From positions 124,001-188,000 of the forward strand of contig NZ_NQMO01000003.1 in assembly GCF_002257645.1 (NCBI RefSeq): a DNA stretch of 64,000 nt. Reading direction: 5' to 3'. This document shows, in pieces, positions 43,181 through 51,399 of the stretch (the first letter of the stretch is position 1; each line of letters starts with the position of its first letter). The translations under genes and the position numbers were made by a program. Source of the stretch: Paenibacillus sp. XY044. Its GTDB lineage: Bacteria; Bacillota; Bacilli; Paenibacillales; Paenibacillaceae. The notes under the pieces were generated by a model. That model ran no database searches and was not told the DNA's origin. It saw only the letters and a list, made by a program, of their open reading frames with translations.

Positions 43181-45916
43181 ATGGTTCATAAACGCAGCAA
43201 TCATTCCTTACCTTCTAAAAAAGTCGTCTCCGCCGTACTGGTCGGTATGATGGCATTAAGCTCGGGCACAGCCGTGTTTGCGGATACCCAGGCTGCGACT
43301 GGAGCAAGCGTAACGGCAGCAACCGTCGGCCAGTTCAGTGACGTTAAGAGCGGCTTCTGGGCTGAGAAGCATATTTATAAGCTTGCTGCTCAAGGCATCA
43401 TCCTTGGCGATAAAGGACTTTTCCGTCCAAACGATTATGTGACCCAGCAGGAAGCCGTGACAATGGCGATCCGTTTTGCGGCTCTTCAGGATAAGCTGAG
43501 CACGAACACAGCCATTGCACTGCCGGAGAATGTGGTTGTTAACAATTACTTCAAGCCGTACGTTGCGCTGGCCTTTCAGCAAAACATGCTGAATAAGACG
43601 TCCGAAAGCGCGGCGACCGGTCAAAAGGGAACTTGGGGCGAACGGAAGGCAAGCCGGGAGTGGATCACCGAAGTATTGGTGCGATCCCTGGGCAAGGAAA
43701 GCGAAGCTTCTGCCGCAGCCTCGAAGGCGACGACGTTTGCCGATAACAGCAAAATTTCTGCTTCAAAGCGCGGTTTTGTGAATGTTGCGCTGGAGCTGGG
43801 CTTGACGAACGGCGTGGATGGTAACCGTTTTGATCCGCAAGGCTCGGTCACGCGGGCCCAATTGGCTACTTTCTTCAGCCGGGCCGAAACCTACAACAAT
43901 GTGAAGTACGACAACTCCGCCGAAGGCATCATTACCGGGCTGAGCGACAACAAGCTGGATTTGTATGTGGACGGCAGTATGCGGAGCTATACGCTTGATG
44001 CATCTACCGGATATTTTACGAGCGATTCGGAAACGAAGATTGCCTTTGCCGATTTGAAACCGTACACCAAAGTGATGGTCATCGGCAGTGGGGCGAAGGC
44101 GGGTTATGTGGAAGTGACGGACCCAACCGTTCAGCTGGAAAGCACGGAGGGAACGTTCCAGAAGCTGTCTCCGGGGAATATCCTCTGGATCGAAACGAAC
44201 AGCACGTTCCAGCAGTTTACATATGATGCGGGGACGACGTTCCTGGATCAGAACGGAGCGAAGGTCGATCCTTCCGCAATAGCGGTAGGCAGCAAGGTGT
44301 CGGTACAGCGCGAAACGTTCAGCTCCGCCAAAAAAACGGTGATCGTTCAAGTGAAATCGGGGATCGTGAACAAGACGGGAACCGGCACGCTGCAGAGCAT
44401 CGATACGGCTACGAAATCGCTCGTCATCAAAAATGATGCGGGCAATCTCGAAAGCTACACGTGGGATGGCAGCTCGTTCTTCAGTTACCAGAATGAGATT
44501 CTGTCTCCGTCCGAATTGAAAGCGGGCTCCACCATTAATTACACGATCAAGAACAACATCATTCAATCGATTGAGGTTAAACAGGGAGTGGAGCGGACGA
44601 TCCGCGGATCCTTGTATGAGGTAGGAGCAAACGGGTCGACCATTACCTACAAGCGGGACGGCGGAGCTCTCGAAGTGAAGCTTCTCGCCAGCAAACCCGA
44701 AATCATCATCAGCGGCATCAGCGCACCGCTTCTGAGCGATCTGATCGCGGATTCGACCGCCGGCGACCAAGTGCAAATCACGCTGAATCCTGATGATCAG
44801 GTGACCAAAATCGAAGTGCTGAACCGCCAAATGGAGCAAAAACGCGGAGCCTCGGTCGTATCCTATGAACCGAAGACAAAGCTGCTCACACTAATGGACG
44901 CCAACAAAAAACCGTTTGTCGTGACACTCGACGACAAAACTAAGCTGGTGTACAACACGGCTAATCCGACGCTGTCCGGCATCGAATCGCTGCTGACGAC
45001 CGGCCGCAAGGTGAACGTCAGCTACCTGACGAACCGTGCGCTATCGCTGGAGGTCATTTACCAGTACGATGGCAAAGTAACCGCGATCGATACTTCAGCC
45101 AAGAAGATTACCGTGGTAACCCCGGGCGGGGAAACGCTCGTGCTACCATATATTAATCCTGCCGTTCAGGCATATGGCAAAAGTAACGCGTCGCTGTCCG
45201 ACGTGAAGGTCGGAAGCGATGTTGCCCTTGTGCTGAATCCGACGCAGGATGCGATTTCGTCCATTATGCTGAAATCGACGGTTCAGTTTGAAGTCGTGGA
45301 CATGAACTATACTAGCAGCCGAATTACGGTGAAAAAGGACGGCGTAACGAGCCAGTTCTATTTGGACAAAGCCGCTTTGACAGGAGATAACGGTCAGGCT
45401 GTGGAGCTGGCGGATATTCGCGCCGGCCAAATCCTCAACGTGACCTTTAACGGAACGAACGCGGCCGCTGCACAAATCGTCAAACTGACGACGGGCCAAA
45501 TCACAGCTGTCGATTCTTCTACGGCATCACCAAGCATTACGGTGAAAGATTATGCCGGTACGACGGAAACGTTCAAGCTCGGAAGCGGGTCGAAAATCGT
45601 TAACGACGCCGGCAGTGCTTTGAGCCTGGGGAACCTGGCTGCGGGCAATCGTGTCGAAGTTCGCAAGGATGAAAGCGGCAATGCCGTGGTCAAAGTGCTG
45701 AACGTAACGACACAAACCTACTGGAAATATGACAGTTATGCGAAGGAAATATATGTGAAACGGCAAAATGTTAATGATGCCAACCAATATACGCTTTCGC
45801 CGGGCGCATATATTCACCAAGGTGACACGATATTGACCGTGCAATCCCTGAAAGAAAATGATACTATTGTATTGTATTTAAACAATGGAACGATTGTAGA
45901 AATACAGAAACAATAG
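43181..45916 (+). CDS. Large S-layer-homology (SLH) domain surface protein
   Basis: This 911-residue secreted protein has a signal peptide (about 1-35, ending AVFADTQA). Three SLH units follow: FSDVKSGFWAEKHIYKLAAQ (52 on), a degenerate one around 110-165, and FADNSKISASKRGFVNVALE with GNRFDPQGSVTRAQLATFF (about 185-230). SLH domains bind pyruvylated wall polysaccharide. The remaining 670 residues consist of about nine beta-rich repeats of roughly 65-80 residues (for example KVTAIDTSAKKITVVTPGGE and QITAVDSSTASPSITVKDY). AGAGGGGC lies before the ATG. A structural or wall-anchored surface role is likely. Confidence 0.88.
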   Translation: MVHKRSNHSLPSKKVVSAVLVGMMALSSGTAVFADTQAATGASVTAATVGQFSDVKSGFWAEKHIYKLAAQGIILGDKGLFRPNDYVTQQEAVTMAIRFAALQDKLSTNTAIALPENVVVNNYFKPYVALAFQQNMLNKTSESAATGQKGTWGERKASREWITEVLVRSLGKESEASAAASKATTFADNSKISASKRGFVNVALELGLTNGVDGNRFDPQGSVTRAQLATFFSRAETYNNVKYDNSAEGIITGLSDNKLDLYVDGSMRSYTLDASTGYFTSDSETKIAFADLKPYTKVMVIGSGAKAGYVEVTDPTVQLESTEGTFQKLSPGNILWIETNSTFQQFTYDAGTTFLDQNGAKVDPSAIAVGSKVSVQRETFSSAKKTVIVQVKSGIVNKTGTGTLQSIDTATKSLVIKNDAGNLESYTWDGSSFFSYQNEILSPSELKAGSTINYTIKNNIIQSIEVKQGVERTIRGSLYEVGANGSTITYKRDGGALEVKLLASKPEIIISGISAPLLSDLIADSTAGDQVQITLNPDDQVTKIEVLNRQMEQKRGASVVSYEPKTKLLTLMDANKKPFVVTLDDKTKLVYNTANPTLSGIESLLTTGRKVNVSYLTNRALSLEVIYQYDGKVTAIDTSAKKITVVTPGGETLVLPYINPAVQAYGKSNASLSDVKVGSDVALVLNPTQDAISSIMLKSTVQFEVVDMNYTSSRITVKKDGVTSQFYLDKAALTGDNGQAVELADIRAGQILNVTFNGTNAAAAQIVKLTTGQITAVDSSTASPSITVKDYAGTTETFKLGSGSKIVNDAGSALSLGNLAAGNRVEVRKDESGNAVVKVLNVTTQTYWKYDSYAKEIYVKRQNVNDANQYTLSPGAYIHQGDTILTVQSLKENDTIVLYLNNGTIVEIQKQ

Positions 45917-45945
45917 TATGCTTTGGGAATGGTCATAAGATACAC

Positions 45946-45989
45946 CGTCTTGATGCGGGAGTCTTACCCGCGTCAGGACGTTTTTTTTT
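45946..45989 (+). terminator. Terminator after the SLH gene
   Basis: CGTCTTGATGCGGG and CCCGCGTCAGGACG pair (with G-U) around AGTCTTA, followed by nine T. Confidence 0.93.
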
Positions 45990-46005
45990 GCAGGAGGTAC
46001 TTCGC

Positions 46006-46680
46006 ATGAAGGCTGAAACCGTTCGCTATATTTTGGACACGATCGGAGCGATGTTTCCCGACGCTCATTGTGAATTAAACCACAGCAATGCGTTCGAGCT
46101 GACGATCGCGGTCCTGTTGTCCGCGCAGTGTACGGACGAAACGGTAAACAAGGTAACCAAGGATCTTTTTCAAAAGTATAAAACGCCTGAGGATTATGTT
46201 TCGGTTCCCTTAGAGGAGCTCGAACAGGATATCCGCCGAATCGGCCTGTACCGGAACAAAGCAAAGCACATTCAAAACCTGTGCCGTATTCTGATCGAAC
46301 AGTACGGCGGCGAGGTTCCCCGGGAGCATGACAAGTTGGTTCAGCTTCCCGGCGTGGGACGCAAGACGGCCAATGTGGTGGTGTCGAACGCTTTTGACGT
46401 TCCGGCGATTGCGGTGGATACGCATGTCGAACGGGTATCCAAGCGGCTTGCCCTGGCGGGCTGGAAAGATTCGGTGCTTGAAGTGGAGAAAAAGCTGATG
46501 AAGCGGGTGCCCAAGGATGAGTGGACGATCACGCACCATAGGCTCATCTTCTTCGGCCGGTATCACTGCAAGGCACAGAATCCGAAATGTCAGGTATGCC
46601 CGCTGCTCGATGTGTGCCGTGAAGGAAAAAAACGTATGAAGACGTCCCAAATCAGAAAAGATAAGGAACATACAGGATAG
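46006..46680 (+). CDS. nth: Endonuclease III
   Basis: This 224-residue DNA glycosylase/AP lyase removes oxidised pyrimidines. The helix-hairpin-helix LPGVGRKTANVV holds the DNA-binding loop. The catalytic Lys is in LLSAQCTDETVNKV, and the catalytic Asp is in VDTHVERVSKRL. The C-terminal 4Fe-4S ligands have the exact C-X6-C-X2-C-X5-C spacing in CKAQNPKCQVCPLLDVC. ATG 46006 follows GCAGGAGG; the TTG at 45988 overlaps the previous T tract. In B. subtilis nth directly follows dnaD; here it does not. Confidence 0.96.
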   Translation: MKAETVRYILDTIGAMFPDAHCELNHSNAFELTIAVLLSAQCTDETVNKVTKDLFQKYKTPEDYVSVPLEELEQDIRRIGLYRNKAKHIQNLCRILIEQYGGEVPREHDKLVQLPGVGRKTANVVVSNAFDVPAIAVDTHVERVSKRLALAGWKDSVLEVEKKLMKRVPKDEWTITHHRLIFFGRYHCKAQNPKCQVCPLLDVCREGKKRMKTSQIRKDKEHTG

Positions 46681-46712
46681 GAAGAACAAAGATGGAGAAG
46701 GATGGGATTTAG

Positions 46713-46985
46713 ATGAAATGCATTTCGGTATACACAGACAATTTTGAAATGTTTTCCGATATTTTCGACACGGTCGTGGAAAGCAAATTGAGTGAAAACG
46801 AAGAGAAGGAAGTTGAGGGCATCACGGTGAGCCATTCGGGCGACGTGCCTGAGCATTATCTGGATCGGATGTCGGTAAAGCCTGAAGTCGTTGTCATGAA
46901 GGACAAGTCCCGGGGCTTGACGATTTTGCAGCACGGCAAAGTGTTTGAAATTTTGATTCCGGAACTGGAGAATGCGTCGATTTAA
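46713..46985 (+). CDS. Small conserved-looking protein of unknown function
   Basis: This 90-residue acidic soluble protein begins MKCISVYTDNFEMFSDIFD. It has no signal peptide or membrane segment. An alternating alpha/beta pattern ends in GLTILQHGKVFEILIP. It lies 32 nt after nth and is followed by a terminator, so it is probably co-transcribed with nth. I do not recognise a family. Confidence 0.7.
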   Translation: MKCISVYTDNFEMFSDIFDTVVESKLSENEEKEVEGITVSHSGDVPEHYLDRMSVKPEVVVMKDKSRGLTILQHGKVFEILIPELENASI

Positions 46986-47014
46986 CGGCCTGTCCATGCA
47001 TAGGAAGACCCAGG

Positions 47015-47049
47015 ATAAAACCGAATGGAGATTCGGTTTTATTTTTTTT
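47015..47049 (+). terminator. Terminator after the nth operon
   Basis: ATAAAACCGAAT and ATTCGGTTTTAT form a 12-bp stem around GGAG, followed by a T run. Confidence 0.93.
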
Positions 47050-47174
47050 GTCCGGCAAAATGATTTCCAACCCATCCGTGGAATGTTAAAATAAAACTAT
47101 TTGAATGGGTTTTCAGGCATCATGCATCACGAGCCGACTCATTCGGCCAATTGACATAAGGGAGAGTAGTCAGC

Positions 47175-50100
47175 ATGTCGTTCACTGTCCAATCCACAGC
47201 TCGTCAAGGATCTCTTGCGCTGCAGCCTCTGAAAGACCAGCTTGCCACCTGGGGAGATGCGAGATCAGCGAGTCTAATAAACGATTTAATACATAAAGCA
47301 GACGCCGGGGAAATGACCATCGCCTTTTGCGGCCATTTCTCGGCGGGAAAATCGAGCCTTATCAATTCCTTATGCGGCAGAAAGGTGCTCCCCTCCGGTC
47401 CGGTGCCGACCAGCGCCAACGTCGTCTCCATCCGCAATGGTGAACCGCGCGCCCTGATTTATCCGGCCGGAGATGCGGGGAACGAAGATGACATCGCGGA
47501 ACCGCTTCAGGTTTCGTTGGAAGAACTGTACGAGTACTGCACCAACGGCGGTGATTATTCATCGGTGGAAGTGTGGGATCAAGTCCCGCTGCTCGGGAAA
47601 CATGGCGTATTTATGGATACCCCTGGAGTGGACTCGACGGACGACGGTCATCAGAAAGCGACCCACTCCGCGCTTCATCTGGCGGATGTCGTTCTGTACG
47701 TAATGGATTATAACCATGTCCAGTCCGAAAACAATTTGGTGTTTGCTAAGAGCCTGTCGGATTGGGGCAAACCGCTGTACTTGATCGTCAACCAAATTGA
47801 CAAGCACAGGGAACGGGAGTTATCCTTCGAGACTTACCGCGACGAAGTGGAAGCCGCTTTCAAGCGGTGGCAGGTTCATTACGAGAATCTGCTGTTCATT
47901 TCGCTGAAAAACCCCGAACATCCGTTTAACCAGCGGGCTCAACTGGATGGCCTGGTGCAGGAGCTGATCGCCCAGCGGGCTCCGCTCTTGTCTTATAGCA
48001 TCGACTGCTCTGCGCGTCATATCGCCGAGCAGCATACAGCGCAGTTCGCCGATTCGCTGCAGGAGGAAATGGAGCAGCAGCTGCAGGAGATGGGAGGCGC
48101 AGAGAAGGCGGCGGAACTGGAACGGGAGATGGGAGCCCTCAGGGAGGAAATCGACCGGTTTGAGCATATCCGGCAGCTTGAACGCGAAACGGTCCGCCGT
48201 GAAGTGGAAGGACTGCTCGATAATGCCAACCTGACGCCGGCCGATCTGCGGGACCGGGTGCAGCTGTTTCTTGAAAGCCGCAAGCCGGGATTCAAGAAGG
48301 GCTTTCTGTTCTCGGGGGCGAAAACGGAGCAGGAGAAGCAGGAGCGCTTGGAAGGCCTGCTGTCGTCTCTGCGGGAGCAGTGCGCTTCCCAGATCGGGTG
48401 GCATCTTGAGGAGCTGCTACGCCGCTGGGGACAATCCCACCGGATTTGGAATGAGGAACGCGACAAGCGGCTTGCGGACCTGATGCCGGTCATCGGGCCG
48501 GAGCTGCTGGAGAGCACGGTAGAGCCGGGGGCGGTGCTGTCCGGTGAATACCTGCTCAATTACTGCCGCAAGCTGTCGGCAGAGATCAAGGCGCTGTATC
48601 GCCGCGCTGCGTTGGACGCGGCGGAAGAGATTCTGGCGGATGTCGAGGCATCCGCTGCGCCGGCCAAGCAGCGCGCACAGCAGGAGCTGGCTGCGCTGCA
48701 GGAGCAGTCCGCCGCGATGGCCCGCTACACGGAACTGGCGGCGGCCATCGCGGCGCGCAAGGAAGCGGCGGCGCGCCTGCTGCCGCCGCATCAGGCGCTC
48801 ACCCCCGGCACCCTGCCGCGGGTGAGCGCCCCTACCCGGCCGGCTGCGCCTTCGGCCGGGGGAGACGCGGGCGCGCCTATGGCGGCGCCCGCCGTGAAGC
48901 CCGCCCCGCATGGCGGGGCGGGGCCGCATGGCGGCGCGGCCAAGGGCCGCCGCCAGCGGCTTGACGCGGCCGCGGCGCAGCTGCGCGAAGCGGCAGCGCT
49001 GCTGGGACGCCACCCCGCGCTCGCTTCCGCCGCGCGGGGGCTGGAGAGCCGAGCCGAGGCGCTGGCCGGCGGCTCGTTCACGATGGCACTGTTCGGCGCG
49101 TTCAGTGCCGGCAAGTCATCGTTCGCCAACGCTCTGCTCGGCGACAGCGTGCTGCCCGTCTCGCCGCATCCGACGACGGCGGCGATCAACCGCATCCTGG
49201 CCCCCGAAGGCGAGTATGCGCACGGGACGGCCCGGGTTCAAATGAAGTCGGCCGAGGCCATCCAGGACGATTTAGCGTATTCCTTCTCGATCCTCCAGCT
49301 CGGCAAGCCTGAAGGCGACGGCTGGCTTGAGGCGGTACGTTCCATGAAGCCGGAAGGCGTTCATCCGGCCGGCCTGCCGCATTACGGATTTCTCAAGGCG
49401 GCCGCCGCGGGCTGGGAACAGGCAAAACCGCTGCTAGGCAGCGTGCAGACCGTTGACATGGCGGAGTACCGCTCCTTTGTGGCGGATGAAACCAAGTCCT
49501 GCTTTGTGGACCGGATTGATCTGTATTACAGCTCCCCGCTGACGGAGCAGGGTATCATTCTCGTGGACACGCCGGGGGCCGATTCGCTGCACGCCCGCCA
49601 TACCGGGGTGACGTTCCAATATATGAAGCAAGCGGACGCCATCGTTTTTGTGACGTATTATAATCACGCGTTTTCCAAGGGCGACCGGCAGTTCCTGACA
49701 CAGCTCGGGCGGGTGAAGGACAGCTTCGCCCTCGATAAAATGTTTTTCATCGTCAATGCGGCCGACTTGGCCTCTTCCCCGGAAGAGCTGGAGCAGGTCG
49801 TTAAGCATGTGGACGGCAACCTGAAAGCCCGCGGTATCCGTCTGCCGCATATTTATCCCCTCTCCAGCATGACTGCCCTCGAAGCGAAGCTAGCTGGTGA
49901 TGAAGCGATGCTGGTACAATCGGGGCTCGGCGTATTCGAGGATGCGCTCGGAGCCTTCGCCGGGGAAGAGCTGCCCAAGCTGTCCCTGCAAGCCGCCGCA
50001 TCCGAGGTGTCGGCTGCGCGGAAAAGGGCGGAGGAATGGGCACGTTTGTCCCGTCAAGATGCAGGCAGCAGGCAGCGGCGCAGACAGGAGCTGGTACGGA

Positions 50101-50840
50101 CAGCCGAGCAAGCCAAGGGGCTTGTCGGGCAGTTTGCCTCAAGGCAGCAGGGGAACCTGATCGCACAGGAAACGAAGGAGCTGCTGTACCACGTCAGACA
50201 GCGGATCGGTTTCGGGCTGGGTGACTTTTTCAACGAAACGTTCCATCCTTCCGTTCTCCGTGAGGATGCGGGACAGCTAAAGCGGGTGTTTGCCGGGTGC
50301 GGCCGCGAATTGGAGCGGACGCTTGTCCGTGAATTGGAGCAGGAATTGCTGGCAACGACGCTTCGCCTGGAGAATAAAGACAAACAAATCGTGCACGCGG
50401 CTGCCGTACAGACGATAGAAGATATATCCGCTCTGGACACCGGGCTGATTCTGAGTCCACCGGAGGAGAAAGAGTGGGAGACGCCGGAGCTTAGGGAAGT
50501 TCAGCTGGAGGGCTTCGTCGATTGGAACGCCGCCTGGGGATATTTCAAATCGCCGAAAGCTTTCTTTGAAGGCGGTGGCCGTGAAAAAATGCGAGCGGCC
50601 GTGGAAGAAGAAATTAAGGAGGCGTTGAGCCGCGAAGTATCCGCCCAGGAAGGGCTGCTGTCGGATTTTTACGCACAGCGGATGGCGGAGGCCCAGCATA
50701 GGCAGGCCGGCCGGCTGCAGGAGCAGCTGGAGGAAACGGTTGATGCGCTGACCGCCTCGCTGGAACAGGGCGAGCGGCCGGAGACGTGGGATACTCTTGC
50801 ATCCGAACTGCTTCATATTGATGAGCGAATGACGTCTTAG
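47175..50840 (+). CDS. Two-headed bacterial dynamin-like GTPase (DynA type)
   Basis: This 1221-residue protein carries two dynamin-like GTPase modules in tandem, as in B. subtilis DynA (YpbR). Module 1 has G1 GHFSAGKSS (53-61), a G2-like PTSANVV and G3 DTPGVDS. Module 2 has G1 GAFSAGKSS (641-649), G2 HPTTAAI and G3 DTPGADSLHARH. Each GTPase is followed by long helical stalk-like regions. A very GC-rich Ala/Pro/Gly linker (about 545-600) separates them. Such proteins tether and fuse membranes and help cells tolerate envelope stress. It is monocistronic or followed only by a possible small ORF. Confidence 0.93.
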   Translation: MSFTVQSTARQGSLALQPLKDQLATWGDARSASLINDLIHKADAGEMTIAFCGHFSAGKSSLINSLCGRKVLPSGPVPTSANVVSIRNGEPRALIYPAGDAGNEDDIAEPLQVSLEELYEYCTNGGDYSSVEVWDQVPLLGKHGVFMDTPGVDSTDDGHQKATHSALHLADVVLYVMDYNHVQSENNLVFAKSLSDWGKPLYLIVNQIDKHRERELSFETYRDEVEAAFKRWQVHYENLLFISLKNPEHPFNQRAQLDGLVQELIAQRAPLLSYSIDCSARHIAEQHTAQFADSLQEEMEQQLQEMGGAEKAAELEREMGALREEIDRFEHIRQLERETVRREVEGLLDNANLTPADLRDRVQLFLESRKPGFKKGFLFSGAKTEQEKQERLEGLLSSLREQCASQIGWHLEELLRRWGQSHRIWNEERDKRLADLMPVIGPELLESTVEPGAVLSGEYLLNYCRKLSAEIKALYRRAALDAAEEILADVEASAAPAKQRAQQELAALQEQSAAMARYTELAAAIAARKEAAARLLPPHQALTPGTLPRVSAPTRPAAPSAGGDAGAPMAAPAVKPAPHGGAGPHGGAAKGRRQRLDAAAAQLREAAALLGRHPALASAARGLESRAEALAGGSFTMALFGAFSAGKSSFANALLGDSVLPVSPHPTTAAINRILAPEGEYAHGTARVQMKSAEAIQDDLAYSFSILQLGKPEGDGWLEAVRSMKPEGVHPAGLPHYGFLKAAAAGWEQAKPLLGSVQTVDMAEYRSFVADETKSCFVDRIDLYYSSPLTEQGIILVDTPGADSLHARHTGVTFQYMKQADAIVFVTYYNHAFSKGDRQFLTQLGRVKDSFALDKMFFIVNAADLASSPEELEQVVKHVDGNLKARGIRLPHIYPLSSMTALEAKLAGDEAMLVQSGLGVFEDALGAFAGEELPKLSLQAAASEVSAARKRAEEWARLSRQDAGSRQRRRQELVRTAEQAKGLVGQFASRQQGNLIAQETKELLYHVRQRIGFGLGDFFNETFHPSVLREDAGQLKRVFAGCGRELERTLVRELEQELLATTLRLENKDKQIVHAAAVQTIEDISALDTGLILSPPEEKEWETPELREVQLEGFVDWNAAWGYFKSPKAFFEGGGREKMRAAVEEEIKEALSREVSAQEGLLSDFYAQRMAEAQHRQAGRLQEQLEETVDALTASLEQGERPETWDTLASELLHIDERMTS

Positions 50841-50872
50841 GAGCCACCCTGACGGGGAGGGAGACGACCGCT

Positions 50873-50974
50873 GTGCATATAAACGATCGCCGTTTCGATA
50901 CCGAACTCGTCGGTCCGCTGGCCATGGGGCAGTCGAAAGGGCTGGACGTCATCAAAAACCTCATGCTGAATTAG
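50873..50974 (+). CDS. Possible 33-residue small protein downstream of the dynamin gene
   Basis: GTG at 50873, behind GGGGAGGGAG (12 nt upstream), opens a 33-codon frame with the product starting VHINDRRFDTELVGPL and ending VIKNLMLN. Codon use looks coding-like, and it lies between the dynamin stop and a terminator at 51034, in the same transcript. There is no family match that I know. It could be chance. Confidence 0.4.
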   Translation: MHINDRRFDTELVGPLAMGQSKGLDVIKNLMLN

Positions 50975-51033
50975 GAATGAAATACGAACGTGATTACTCC
51001 ATCGTCTGCCCTGCCGGTTCATTTCAAAAACGG

Positions 51034-51059
51034 AAGCCCCTGTTACAGGGGCTTTTTTG
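51034..51059 (+). terminator. Terminator after the dynamin unit
   Basis: AAGCCCCTG and CAGGGGCTT with a TTA loop, then T6. Confidence 0.93.
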
Positions 51060-51399
51060 TTTCGATTTGTTGGGCTCAACAGGCTAACTCTTGACTGGCC
51101 CGCTGACCTCGAGAGGGCCGTTTCGGACACCGAAAAATGGAAGCTTCCCCCCAAGTCAGGAAGCGCTTTTACATCACCACCCGGCATTTTATCGGGAAGC
51201 GCAGAGATTGAGAGGATTTGGCATGATTTGATAAGTAAAGCCGGATTATATCCAGTTAATGCCGAACCATTGACAAAGCGGCGAAAATATGCGCTGTTAT
51301 CCTCTTTGCCGCCTCTGAGAGACGGTGTTAAACTTCATAAATGTTCACAACTTACGCGAATGATTTTCAAGCATTCACATGACTCGAAGGAGGAGAACC
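51060..51399 (+). other. Gene-free stretch before the ABC exporter, with a weak promoter
   Basis: The open frame spanning it (51057-51557) runs into the exporter gene and has no ribosome binding site, so it is not called. TTGACA (51270-51275) with TGTTAT (51295-51300) 19 bp away is the only promoter-like pair noticed; the spacing is long. Confidence 0.35.

Noticed and set aside
43763..44839. 358-codon minus-strand frame inside the SLH gene
   Set aside because: Shadow of the repeat region; rich in His, Arg and Phe, with no domain.
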